Shown in pieces: positions 23,660 to 34,995 of a stretch of 64,000 bases of DNA. How positions within the stretch are numbered: position 1 is the first letter of the stretch; each line of letters begins with the position of its first letter. The notes below the pieces were generated by a model. The model did not search any database. It was given only the letters and a program-made list of their open reading frames with translations, and was not told the origin of the DNA. Source of the DNA: Craspedostauros australis (lineage: Eukaryota > Bacillariophyta > Bacillariophyceae > Mastogloiales > Achnanthaceae); assembly GCA_026770025.1 (NCBI GenBank), contig JAMXDE010000046.1:1-64000 (forward strand), read 5' to 3'. The position numbers and the translations under genes are program-made.

Positions 23660-25198
23660 TTGGTTGTGAGTGCACATGCGTGTCATTGGTTGAATGAAAT
23701 ACGGATGGCAGACAGACGAGTACTCAACAAACGTGCCAACAATTCTTGACACCATCCAAAACAACGAATCTTCGATTTTGCACCCATGATCCATCAAGCG
23801 ACTTCAACACAACAAGAGAGAGCGAGAGAGAGCGAGAGATGAAATGGCATGACTATGTTTGCATTAATGGAGGTATCAGCCAACACTGAGACATTGTCTG
23901 TCAAGCGATGAAGAAATGAAGCAATGAAATAATCAAGCAGGAAGCGGCTGCGCAAAATATGGCACGCCAACCAGAATCAACGAAGGCGGTCATGGCAAGA
24001 GATGATGGAGATTCTGATGGTGATGGCGATGATGATTCCAATGATGCCAATGATGATCAATGACAAGCGGCGACAAACAGCGTTCCCAAACTTGTCACAT
24101 CACTCAGCGACATCCGAAAGGAAGATGTCACACCAATTGCTCCGGAGTAGAGAAGATCTTGGGACATGGGAAATCGCAGCGCCAACAGTAGAACCAACAG
24201 AAATGGCAAGGCATGTCATGGCCCATGGTGCGGTCTGGATTCAAGTCATCAGCAGCCGCGCCCACCCACATAAACGTCCGATGCGCTGTCGGCAACGGAG
24301 ATTCAGCACATGCTGGACGGGTGCATCTGTGAGATCGGACTCAGCGACTTTCCCGAGACCTGCAGAGCCATCAGTTTGGAGATGTTCCTCAGTCCCCACT
24401 ACACGCACCACAACCAGCCACGCCTGTTCATACCGATGCTCGAAGCGATACGTCGCCACCACAAACCGCAAACGATGAGACAGAGGCACTGTCTCCTTGG
24501 ATCCACCATTATTGAAATCGTGTACAATGACGTTGGCAACTTCTCCCATTGCTCGTCATCTTTGTCGGCCATACCTATCGAAAATCATGCAGCTGCTGGC
24601 ATACATGCGTGCCTTGCGCGACATCATGCACACACTGCAGCAGCAGCAGCAGCAGCACCAACAACAAGCTAACTGTCACAATACGCTCCACCTCGTCAAG
24701 TTGGATTCGAGTCCAACAAGCCATGCATGACGCCAACAGGGTCCACCATCGTTTCTCACACAACTCCTTCCACACCCACGAAACCAACGAACGTGGAAAC
24801 CATATGATCGGCAACGACGATCACGGCGATGACAGCGGTGGCTGAACCATCGTCTTCATGTCGCATTGGCAAATGATGCTGCACACCAACGTGCCTTACA
24901 CCAACCGGGATCATCTGCAATTCATGCACAGAAGATCATGCATATCTCGCGGTGCAGCCAGACCGTGCTGCGAACGATACGGGAGTGCATGGAGCAGCAT
25001 GCCGCATGGATCACCAAAGGCGACGGTGAAGGCATGCCGGACGCACCATCGAATGAGTGGATCCCTACTTGCTTTAGCTTCTTTCACACAGTTACTGTCC
25101 TAATGGCTATTCTGACGACTAGTTTTATCCGTCGACTCAATTCTGTCATGCGTTCACTTGTGGAAGATTTCTGGTACGGTATGGCATGGTCCGACACT
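23660..25198. repeat. Duplicated block X, copy 1
   Basis: Repeated at 29560-31090. Conserved plus-strand pieces suggest a gene fragment. The segment around 24285-24330 (29-30 kb in copy 2: LSETEIQHMLDRYIREIG) and a later one at 24920-25040 (IHAQKIMHISRC...TIRECMEQHAAWITKGDGE) keep their reading in both copies. The region between contains CAG and CAC triplet runs (24640-24670). No family recognised. The left part carries (GAGA)n at 23815-23838. Confidence 0.5.
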
Positions 25199-26904
25199 TC
25201 ACTCCTCTTCTGCAGCAGCACCGTCCGTCTCAACTACTATGGATGATTTGGTACTCAGAGAGCGGACGAAGTCCACCAATGTTGCCCGATCCATGTACGA
25301 ATCCACTTGTGCCGTACCCTCATCCTGATCCATAACCTTGTACAGCTCCACCATGGACATGCAGCTGTACTCATCATCAACTCCATCACTCTCCGCTCCC
25401 CCACTGCGGAGGGCATGAATGTCTCTCATCAGTTGGGGCTGTAGAATCAGCTTGCCGAAATCTGGATGAGTGAACATGTCTTTCTCACTTTCAGCAACCA
25501 TTCTCATTGCTGCATCTTTCAACACCAAGCAGTTGTGTTGATGAGCGAATATCAACATATCTATCATGGTGTCTTCTGTGAGATGCTTGCGGGCCAACTC
25601 TGCTTCAAGAACAAGCTTGAGTCGCCAGAAGCCGAACTCGTTGGCCACAAGAATCAGCTGTTGCAGATCATCCTGTCCAGTGAGGGTGGGAGTTGGCTGG
25701 TTTGCGTCATCATCGCCAGCGTAGTCATGAGTGTTGTTGTTGAAGGATATCTCACCTCTGTAGATACATTGGAGGACGTATCGGACGTGTTTTGGTTGAA
25801 AGTTGGGAAGAGGGATGGTTGTTTCGATGGGGACCGCGCCGTCTTCGGTGCCATCATTCGCGTGCTGGTGTTGGATTCCAGAGTTGATCAGTGTCTGAAT
25901 GGATGGGACAGTGATCATGAGGACTTCGGCGTTTGCCTTGATTGGTTGCTGTTCGTCGCCCTGTTCACATACGAAGATGGTGTCTGCCCTGTTCTCGGTT
26001 TGGAATGATCTGAGCCGGTCTCTCCAATGCTGATGTTGGTCCTCTTGTGCATACCGTGTTTGTGTTCATTCTCGTGCTTCTTTCGCTTCAACTGCTGTCC
26101 CAACTGTTCTTGTGGTTGTTCATTCTCTTCTTCGTGTTATTGTAAGCGATGTTGTAGTTGTTGCAGTTGTGGGTGAGCTGAAGGCGAAAGTCCTCTAATG
26201 AGGGACTCGATACAGTCCAAGTCCAGCTGGTTGTTGTTGCATGCCCAATGAAGGGGAGTGGAGCCTTCACCGTCTTTGCAATTGACGTCAGCCCCACATG
26301 ATCCGATGAGGTACTCGATACACTCCAGCTGGTTGTTGTTGCATGCGTCATGAAGGGGAGTGGTTCCATTGTTGTCTTTGCGGTTGATGTTCGCCTCACA
26401 TGATTCGATGAGGTACTTGACACAGTCCACGTGGCCGTTGAAGCATGCTTCATGAAGGGGAGTGGAACCATCGTTGTCTTTGCAGTTGATGTTCGCCCCA
26501 CATGATTCGATGAGGTACTCGATACACTCCAGGTGGCCGTAGGAGCATGCCGCATGAAGGGGGGTCCAACCATCGCTGTCTTGGCAGTTGATATTCGCCT
26601 CACATGATTCGATGAGGTACTTCACACACTCCAGGTGGCCGTCGCAGCATGCCAGATGAAGGGGAGTGGAACCATAGTTGTTTTTGCAGTTGATGTTCGC
26701 CCCACATGATTCAATGAGGTACGCAACACACTCCAGGTGGCCACGGAAGCATGCCACATGAAGGGGAGTGTCACCATTGTTATCTTTGCAGTTGATACCA
26801 TCTCCTTCATTCTGCGTCTTGCTCTGCTTCTTCCACTTCTTCAACACCGACAAGTCACCTTCCCAGGCAGCATCAAGGAGTTGTTTGTTCGTAACATTCG
26901 GCAT
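25199..26904 (-). pseudogene. Ankyrin-BTB gene, copy B (broken)
   Basis: From ATG 26902-26904 (MPNVTNKQLLDAAWEGDLS) six ankyrin repeats run in one frame. A TAA at 26137-26139 interrupts the Gln-rich linker. The linker frame reopens (ENEQPQEQLGQQLKRKKHE) but is out of phase with the BTB part. The BTB/POZ and post-BTB region is open from about 25918 to the stop 25199-25201 (ITVPSIQTLINSGIQHQH, RYVLQCIYRGEISFNN, LTEDTMIDMLIFAHQHN, ending AAAEEE). Thus one nonsense codon plus one frame change separate two otherwise well-preserved halves. C-terminal half and flanks match copy C closely. Confidence 0.85.
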
Positions 26905-27574
26905 TTTGAGAGTGTGGTGGATGGTCAATGGTTGCTGGATGATTGGCGTTGGACGATTGATGTTGGACGATTTACGTTGGATTGGCTGTCGAGGATGTCT
27001 GTGGTCGGAGCTGCCTATGGAAGAGATATCGATGTTTGTGTATGCAACAGCTTGTATTAGTATGAGTATGAGTATGAGTACCATACGCTGTGTGATGAAT
27101 ATGAGTGGCAACTCGATGTCTGTTGTTCACGCGGTTGAGTATGGGGTTGAGTGATGTGTGTGTTGTTGTCTTGTTCGCATGGTCTCCTCCTTCTGTTTGC
27201 CTGTGTTTGTCTCCTTCTCTTGATCAAACGCGTCTGGTTCGCGCGGATTGGATCTTTCTGTTCCCATCCATCACGAAAATGCGTGCGACCAACAACAAGA
27301 AAGAAGCACCACAACAGAGTTCTCGTTTGGCCACAATCAACGCAACACCAATCCGAAGCAAACAACATGAAAGTCTTCGGAAACACAGACAGCTGTCATC
27401 GTCGCCACCATCGCCGCCACCACCATGTGCACCATGGCCCACGCTTGCTTGCGTCATCGTGGCATCTGCAAGACCGCTGACCCTCGTCCGCCTGCCATCG
27501 CAAGCACCAACTTGAGGTGTGAGCCGATGCCTCGAACAACCATGAAGCCACCGATGAAGCCACCAATGTGACTG
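26905..27574. repeat. Duplicated block U, copy 2
   Basis: Same as 19151-19807. It ends abruptly after CAATGTGACTG, where the sequence jumps into the middle of block W (GCTGCGTTCACATC, matching 21711). This is the left edge of a deletion of about 1.9 kb relative to unit I. Confidence 0.8.
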
Positions 27575-29559
27575 GCTGCGTTCACATCGTCCGAACTGCC
27601 AGATGTTCGTTGTCGCCGTGATGATGGCGATGAGTCCATCGATAGTTGCGCAGTCTTCTGTGATCGCGATCGGACAGGCTTCGACGACTCTGCGCCGATG
27701 ACGAGCAGCGGCTTCTTCCAGAGGAGCAAGTGTGAATTGCTCCGTCACGACGATGGCACAATGATGTCGAACGCTCCACACTCTGTAATTTTGACGATGT
27801 CGAGTGCAGCTTGCCACTGGTGTGCTGTGCGCTTCTCTGCCGATGCCGTGGCGACGGTGATATCGATGGTAATATCAATGGTGATGACACACCTCATGTT
27901 TTGCTGGAGTGGTGATGTCGGGGCCCATTGCCAAGCACCTTGGAGATCCTTTCCTTTCCTTGATCGCTTCTCATCGCCCAGAGCACCCGTGCTTCGTCCG
28001 CGTGAACGTCGTTGCTTTGAGTCTTCACTTGGGCGCAACGAACTACATGCAGATCTGTTGCGAGAAGGAGCCACCCGGTCCTTCTTGCTCGATTGCAATT
28101 CGATTCCCAAACTCAAGGCTCCAGGACTGGATGAGGCTTGGGGTTTTGGCCGAGACACCTCCATGCTTGTGTTGGAACTGTTGAAGATTGAGATTGGATT
28201 TGGACCGTGATGATGATGATGATGACGGTGGCGACGGCGATGATGATGGCGATGATGACGCCTTTGCGGATGCTTCAGTCAAGGCAAGATCGGCCAATTG
28301 CGATGGTCGACATTCGAGAGATGGTCGTTGCTTCGATTTGGCAGGATTGGTTGACGACACTTCACGTAATGATGATCGTTTGGTCTTGAGGATGCTTGCC
28401 AACGTCGACCTGCGCTTGTTCAACGACAAAGACTGTTGTCTCTATTCATGTATGTGGCTGAACGGGGCTGGTGTAGATGCCGCACTCCGACCTCCAGGCG
28501 TGACAGGGGCCACAGGGCTTCTCCCACCGTTCGTTGCAGCAGCACTTGTCGCAACGCCAACGCTGTCGTCGTCGTCGTAGAGACTTGGCAGATTGATCAG
28601 TGACTCCAGGCTCTTGCTGCGTGACGTCTCCGTTGTCGCAACTCGAGGTAGAGCCGGGGTGCTGGCTGCGCTCATCGCGCCTGTTGTATCTGATGTGTCT
28701 GGTGTGCCTGGCATGTTGTGTCCGTCCTTCGAGCATTCCAAACTCTTGCTCCTCGATTTGGCGCTGCTGGTCGTTCCGTTGGAATTCGTTCTTGGCCTTG
28801 GCCTGCGTCTCCGACTCTGGGCAAGCTTCGTCTTGTCTTGGCTGCTCCGTTCGCTGGTTGCGCCAAGTGCCGGGGCTGTGGCGAAGCTGAGTCCACCTGG
28901 GGTGTTTGGCGACGGTATGGATTCGTTGTTGATGAACTTGCTTTGATCAAGGGAGCTGAATGACATCTCGTGATCTTGCATGTCGAGCATGTCCAGACTC
29001 TTCGCACATGATGGTTTCACAGCTGAAGCTTTTGCATCTTTTGCTGTACTTCTATTGGCGCTGCTTGGTGTATCTGTGCTGACACTCGCACGACGACCTG
29101 ATTTTGCAGCTGCTTTGGCCTCTTTGGCGACGCTTGTGGGCTTGCTCGCCTTCAATTTCGTGTCAGTCTGTTGTGGTTGCTTGGTCTCCGTTTGTTTCTC
29201 CGCTATCAGTCTGACACCGTCCTCTTCCAGCAACTTTGATCGTCACGACCTCATGACCGCACAAAGGTTTGAACAGAGTATCAGGCTGGACGCTTGGCTG
29301 TGGCAACTCCCAGAGAGTAGATCGTACTCATGAAAGGTTCCATACTCATAGTCGTAGGACGGGTGGGTCAAGGTGCGGAGCAACTGGCGAGGCTTCCCAC
29401 AGTTCCTCTTGGATGTCGATGCTTTGTCATCTTGTCTGATTGTCTGATTGTTTGTGCTTGTGTTGTTGGTGGTACCAATGTGGAGGGATGCGGCGTCATT
29501 GGAGTGGTTGCCATTGCCATCGTCATCGTCGAACAGAGTTGCGTTGCACGAAGACAACG
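27575..29559 (-). pseudogene. Block W, copy 2: Ser/Arg-rich disordered protein
   Basis: It matches 21711-23659 and lacks the RS-type tail. One 263-codon open stretch (28442-29233) is uninterrupted here although the same part is shifted in copy 1. It has AEKQTETKQPQQTDTK, repeated R-S-K-S-L-E blocks, and ends FSHIHE before TAG. Beyond the TAG the same frame continues LNKRRSTLASILKTKRSS. The stretch has no ATG at its beginning, so it is an internal exon or a remnant. N-terminal sequence near 29550 (SCNATLFDDDDGNGNHS) is Asp/Asn-rich. No fold or function assigned. Confidence 0.5.
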
Positions 29560-31090
29560 CATTGGTGATGTTCGTCGCGAGTGTGCGCGTGTGTCATTGG
29601 TTGAATGAACGACGGATGGCAGACAGACGAGTACTCGCCAAACGCGCCAAAAATTCTTGATGTCACCCAAACCAACGAATCTTCGATTTTGCACCCATGA
29701 TCCATCAAACAACATCAAAACAACATCAACACAAAAGAGAGAGATGAAATGGCATGACTATGTTTGCATTAATAGAGGTATCAGCCAACAATGAGACATT
29801 GTCTGTCAAGCAGCAAAGCAATGAAGCAATGAAGCAATGAAGCAAGCGGCGGCTGCGCAAAATATGGCACGCTAACCAGAATCAACGAAGGCGACCATTG
29901 CAAGAGACAATGATGATGCCAATGATCATGCCGATGATGAATGGCAAGCGGTGATGAACAGCGATATCAAACGTGTCGCATCGCTCAGCGACATCAGAAA
30001 GGAAGATATCACACCAACTGCTCCGGAGTAGAGGAGAGCTTGGGACATGTGAAATCACAGCACCAACAACAGAGCCAACTACGATGGCAAGACATGTCAT
30101 GGCCCATGGTGCGGTCTGGATTCAAGTCATCAGCAGCAGCGTGCACGCGCAGAAACGTCCGATGAGCTGTCGGAAACGGAGATTCAGCACATGTTGGACA
30201 GGTACATCCGTGAGATCGGACGCAGCGACTTTTCCCGAGACCAACAGAGCCATCAGTTTGGAGATGTTCCTCAGTCCCCACAACACGCACCACAACCAGC
30301 CACGCCTGTTCATACCGATGCTCGAAACGATACGTCGCCACCACAAACCGCAAACGATGAGACAGAGGCACTGTCTCCTTGGATCCACCATTATTGAAAT
30401 CGTGTGCAATGACGTTGGCAACTTCTCCCATTGCTCGTCATCTTTGTCGGCCATACCTATCGAAAACCATGCAGCAGCTGTTGGCATGCGCTTGTGCCCT
30501 GCGCGACATCATGCTCGAACTGCAGCACCACCACCACCAACAACAACAAGGTACTGTCGCAATACGCTCCACCTCGTCAAGTTGGATTCCAGTCCAACAA
30601 GCCATGCATGACACCCGCAGGGTCCACCATCGTTTCCCACAAAAACTCCGCTCACATCATCGACACCAACGAACGCGGAAACCATATGATCGGCAATGAC
30701 GACCACAGCAATGACAGCGGTGGCTGAACCATCGTCTTCATGTCGCATTGGCCACTGATGTTGCACACCAACGTGCCATACGCCAACCGGGATCATCTGC
30801 AATTCATGCACAGAAGATCATGCGTATCTCGCGGCCCAGCCAGACCGCGCTCCAAACGATACGGGAGTGCATGGAGGAGCATGCTGTGCACATCACCAAA
30901 GGCGACGGTCAAGTCATGGCGGACTCACCATTGAATGATTGGATCACTAATTGCTCCAGCTCCTTTCACACAGATTCTATCCTAATGACTATTCTGACGA
31001 CTATTTTTATCAATCAACTCAATTCCGTCATGCGTTCACTTGTGGAAGATTTCTGGTACGGTATGGCATGGTATGAAATGGTCTGACACT
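29560..31090. repeat. Duplicated block X, copy 2
   Basis: Matches 23660-25198. The plus frame ETSDELSETEIQHMLDRY around 30155-30205 runs on to SPWIHHY before a stop at about 30396. The segment 30748-31086 (KIMRISRPSQTALQTIRECM) is open in the same frame as in copy 1. No match to a known family. Confidence 0.5.
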
Positions 31091-32902
31091 TCACTCTTCT
31101 TCTGCAGCAGCACTGTCCGTCTCAATCACTATGGATGATTTGGTACTCAGAGAGCGGACGAAGTCCACCAATGTCGCACAATCCATGTATGAATCCACTT
31201 GTTCTGTACCCTTGTCCTCATCTATGACCTTGTACAGCTCCATCACGGACATGCCACTGTACTCATCATCAAGTCCGTCACTCTCCATTCTACCATGGCA
31301 GAGGTCATGAATGACTCCCATTAGGTGAGGGTGATGAAATAGCTGCTTGGAACCTGGATGACTGAACAATTTGTTCTCATTTTCAGCTGCCATCCTCATT
31401 GCTGCATCCTTCAACACCACACAGTTGTGCTGATCAGCGAATATCAACACATCTATCATGGTGTCTTCTGTGAGATGCTTGCGGGCCAACTCTGATTCAA
31501 GAACAAGCTTGAGTCGCCAGTAGCCGAACTCGTTGGCCACAAGGATCAGCTGTTGCAGATCATCCTGTCCAGTGAGGGCGGGAGTTGGCTGGTTTGCGTC
31601 ATCATTGCCAGCGTAGTCATGAGCGTTGTTGTTGAAGGATATCTCACCTCTGTAGATACATTGGAGGACGTATCGGACGTGTTTTGGTTGAAAGTTGGGA
31701 AGAGGGATGGTTGTTTGGATGGGTTCAGTTGTATCTTGAGCGCCATCATGGGCACCATCGTGAGCGCATTGATGTTGGATTCCAGAGTTGATCAGTGTCT
31801 GAATGGGTGGGACAGTGATCATGAGGACTCCGGAGTTTGCCTTGATTGGTTGTTGTTCGTCCCCTTGTCCGCACAGGAAGGTAATGTCTGCGATGGCCTC
31901 AGCATGAACAGCGGCACAACGATCTTGGTCGATGCTGATCTTGAGATGTTGTTTCAACTTCCGTTTCAGTTGTTCGTTCTCCTGTTGACTTTTCGAGAGC
32001 AAGCGATGCATTTCTTCCTTCTCCTGTTCCAACTGCTGTTTCAATTGTTCGTTCTCCTGCTCCTTCTGGGTCTTCTCTTCCTCCTTCTGTTCCAACTGTT
32101 GTTTCAGTTGCTCATTCTCTTCCTCCTTCTGCTTCTTCTCTTCCTCCTCTCGTCCCAACTGCTGTTTCAGTTGTTCATTCTCTTGCTCCTTCTGGGTCTT
32201 CTCTTCCTCCTTCCGTTCCAACTGCTGTTTCAGTTGTTCATTCTCTTGCTCCTTTTGCCTCTTTGCTTCCTTCTCCCGTTCCAACTGCTGTTTCAGTTGT
32301 TCATTCTCCTGCTCCTTCTGCCTCTTTGCTTCCTTCTCCCGTTTCAGCTGCTGTTCCAGGTGTTCGTTCTCCTCCTGCAGTTGTGAGTTGCGGTGACTCA
32401 GATGATCGAGACGTGTTATCATCTTGATTGGAAGTGTCGTACGGATCACATCGAGGGGTGTTTTGTTGTGGTTGTCTTGGATGTCGACATCGGCATTGGC
32501 TGATGCAACGAGGTACGCAACACACTCCAGGTGGCCGTAGCGGCATGCGTGATGAAGGGGAGTCCAACCAGAGTTGGTTTTGCAGTTGATGTTCGCCTCA
32601 CATGATTCGATGAGGTACTTGACACACTCCAGGTGGCCGTTGTAGCATGCCCAATGAAGGGGAGTGCGACCATTGTTGTTTTTGCAGTTGATGTCCGCCT
32701 CACATGATTCGATGAGGTACTTGACACACTCCAGCTGGCCGTAGCAGCATGCCCAATGAAGGGGAGTGCAACCATCATGGTCTTTGAAGTTGACACCATT
32801 TCCTTCATTCTGCGTCTTGTTCTGCTTCTTCCATTCCTTCAACACTGACAAGTCACCTGCAGAGGCAGCATCAATGAGTTGTTGGTTGGTAACACTCGGC
32901 AT
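31091..32902 (-). CDS. Ankyrin-coiled-coil-BTB protein, copy C (intact)
   Basis: 603 aa, ATG 32900-32902, one exon. Residues 1-40: N-terminal cap (MPSVTNQQLIDAASAGDL). Residues 42-150: three full ankyrin repeats and one partial (DGCTPLHWACCYGQLECVKYL, NGRTPLHWACYNGHL, SGWTPLHHACRYGHL, KTPLDVI). Residues 165-320: coiled coil with five near-perfect 21-residue units (EKEAKRQKEQENEQLKQQLER type). Residues 336-470: BTB/POZ domain (ADITFLCGQGDEQQPIKA, RYVLQCIYRGEISF). Residues 470-535: post-BTB helices (LIFADQHNCVVLKDAAMRM) like those of SPOP-type adaptors. The C-terminus is acidic. Ankyrins would bind a target, the coiled coil oligomerise, and the BTB recruit Cullin-3; that role is inferred from the families. 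It is the only open member of four tandem copies. Confidence 0.88.
   Translation of the reverse strand: MPSVTNQQLIDAASAGDLSVLKEWKKQNKTQNEGNGVNFKDHDGCTPLHWACCYGQLECVKYLIESCEADINCKNNNGRTPLHWACYNGHLECVKYLIESCEANINCKTNSGWTPLHHACRYGHLECVAYLVASANADVDIQDNHNKTPLDVIRTTLPIKMITRLDHLSHRNSQLQEENEHLEQQLKREKEAKRQKEQENEQLKQQLEREKEAKRQKEQENEQLKQQLERKEEEKTQKEQENEQLKQQLGREEEEKKQKEEENEQLKQQLEQKEEEKTQKEQENEQLKQQLEQEKEEMHRLLSKSQQENEQLKRKLKQHLKISIDQDRCAAVHAEAIADITFLCGQGDEQQPIKANSGVLMITVPPIQTLINSGIQHQCAHDGAHDGAQDTTEPIQTTIPLPNFQPKHVRYVLQCIYRGEISFNNNAHDYAGNDDANQPTPALTGQDDLQQLILVANEFGYWRLKLVLESELARKHLTEDTMIDVLIFADQHNCVVLKDAAMRMAAENENKLFSHPGSKQLFHHPHLMGVIHDLCHGRMESDGLDDEYSGMSVMELYKVIDEDKGTEQVDSYMDCATLVDFVRSLSTKSSIVIETDSAAAEEE
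32009..32344 (-). repeat. 63-bp coding minisatellite
   Basis: Five tandem 63-base units inside copy C encode the 21-residue coiled-coil repeat (three heptads each). The other three copies have only a short Gln-rich linker at this place, so the array expanded in, or was lost from all except, this copy. Confidence 0.85.
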
Positions 32903-33600
32903 TTTGAGAGTATGGTGGATGGTCGCTGGACGATAGACGTTGGACGATTAGCGTTGGATTGGCTGTCGAGGATGTCTGTGGTCGGAGCTGCCTATGGAAG
33001 AGATATCGATGTTTGTGTATGCAACAGTTTGTATGAGTATGAGTATGAGTACCATACGCTGTGTGATGAATATGAGTGGCAATTCGATGTCTGTTGTTCA
33101 CGCGGTTGAGTATGGGGTTGAGTATGGGGTTGAGTATGGGGTTGAGTATGGGGTTGAGTATGGGGTCGAGTGATGTGTGTGCTGTTGTCTTGTTCGCATG
33201 GTCTCCTCCTTCTGTTTGCCTGTGTTTGTCTCCTTCCCTTGATCGCACCCGTCTGGTTCGCGCGGATTGGATCTTTCTGTTCCCATCCATCACGAAAATG
33301 CGTGCGACCAACAACAAGAAAGAAGCACCACAACAGAGTTCTCGTTTGGCCACAATCAACGCAACACCAATCCGAAGCAAACAACGTCAAAGTCTTCGGA
33401 AACACAGACAGCTGTCATCGTCGCCGCCACCGCCGCCACCACCATGTGCACCATGGCCCACGCTTGCTTGCGTCATCGTGGCATCTGCAAGACCGCTGAC
33501 GCTCGTCCGCCTGCCATCGCAAGCACCAACTTGAGGTGTGAGCCGATGCCTCGAACAACCATGAAGCCACTGAGAAAGCCACCAATGTGACTGCCTTTGT
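32903..33600. repeat. Duplicated block U, copy 3
   Basis: Same as 19151-19807, but the GTTGAGTATGGG motif is expanded (see 33105-33164). The plus frame 33076-33534 is open. Confidence 0.75.
33105..33164 (+). repeat. 12-bp tandem repeat, five units
   Basis: Five perfect copies of GTTGAGTATGGG followed by a degenerate GTCGAG. Only one unit is present at the matching places 19371-19390 and 27133-27152, so this is a variable-number repeat within the duplication. Confidence 0.95.
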
Positions 33601-34995
33601 TCGTTGCGACCCATCTCATTTGGACTTGACTGGTTGCCATCCCACCGCATTGCAAGCATCACCATCCGCGCAGGCAACAAGAGCCCTCAACATCAAACCA
33701 ACATCAAACCAACATCACATTGCGTATTGGGATGAGTTGACACGTCCAGCAACCAACAGGCGGAGTGATACCGTGCCGCCTCCACTGTTCCTGCCACACG
33801 GACCACCAACATACAATACCATGCGCATTCTATCAATAGGCATGAGTGCCGCCGTCTTGGCTCGTGACTCCCAGAGCATCGATGCTCAACCGAGGCGATC
33901 GACAAGAACCTCCGCCTCACGAACGAAGTTGGGAGCACCACAAAGGAGGACATGTGGGTGTACGGTGCGAATGGGCCATGGATCGCTGGCCGTGTGCTTC
34001 TTGTGCTGTATGGAACTCTGTGTCAACCATGATCCGCAATACAGTACTCGCGCTCTGCATGGGGTTGCTCGTTGGTTGGTTGGTTCGTTGGCTTCTTCTG
34101 TTGCTCGTCAAGCTCTCTGGATGTTTGGACTGTGCTAGCTCGTCGGTTCTTGTCTTTCTGCCACACTGGCACTGGTCGCTTCGAAGAATGGAATGGATGG
34201 TGACCCCGGCATTTGTTGCTCCAACAACGAGTGATCGCTCCTCCTGGGACTTGGTGAGGGTCTCGACTGCAGTTCTGGCAGAATGGTGAGAGTGCAACTC
34301 CTGGTGAGATGAGGACAATAGCGCGATACGAGACGGTCGATGGAACTGCGCTGCAACCATGCTCCTCGCGGCTTCTCACCATTTCCCTCTGCCTTGTTCG
34401 CCAGGTAGGCTTCGTAGATCGTCTCTTCCACAAACTTGGATCGACTGGCATCGGCACTGTCACTTTCAATCTGTTTGGCAGTGTGAGTTGGAGTGTTCTG
34501 TGTGTAGATCCGGTGGCATGGTGACGACCGCACGGTGACGACCGCACGGCTTGTGAAAATGTTGCTGCCATGCGTCCTTTGTCTGAGCAACGAACCAACA
34601 ACGTGGCGGAGCGTGGATGGAACCACGGACGTCCAATCTGCTCGTGAATGACATCGGCAACATTCCTGTGTGCGTTTGTACCGCAGAGAGTGGACCAGAG
34701 TAGTCGTAGACAAGGTGGAGGCAGTATGGGAGCAGTATCCAACCCTTCAATATCTTGAAACATCTGGTGACTTCATCACAGCGTTCTATTGCACAAGCAG
34801 ATATAGTGCATGCGGTACTGTTCCAATCCTATATATAACAGAGCATTACAGTTTATTCGTAGGTGTATTACATTACAGGGATGTGGATCTACCATACCTT
34901 CAGGAGTATGATACAAATACGGAGCGGCCCATCCATCTCATTCCATCCCATCGTGTCGTGATGCATCACGGGGTGGGAGTTTTGGTACCATTCGG
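33601..34995. repeat. Duplicated block V, copy 2
   Basis: Matches 19808-21239 with scattered substitutions and small indels (for example a tandem CGACCGCACGGTGA at 34525-34545). Same ambiguous coding status as copy 1. Confidence 0.6.

Noticed and set aside
31553..32386. Plus-strand 277-codon hydrophobic Leu-rich stretch
   Set aside because: Antisense of the coiled-coil minisatellite; poly-Leu/Phe is the complement of Gln/Glu/Lys codons.
32009..33164. CRISPR-like or satellite array
   Set aside because: The 63-bp and 12-bp repeats are contiguous without spacers; one is coding, and the genome is eukaryotic.
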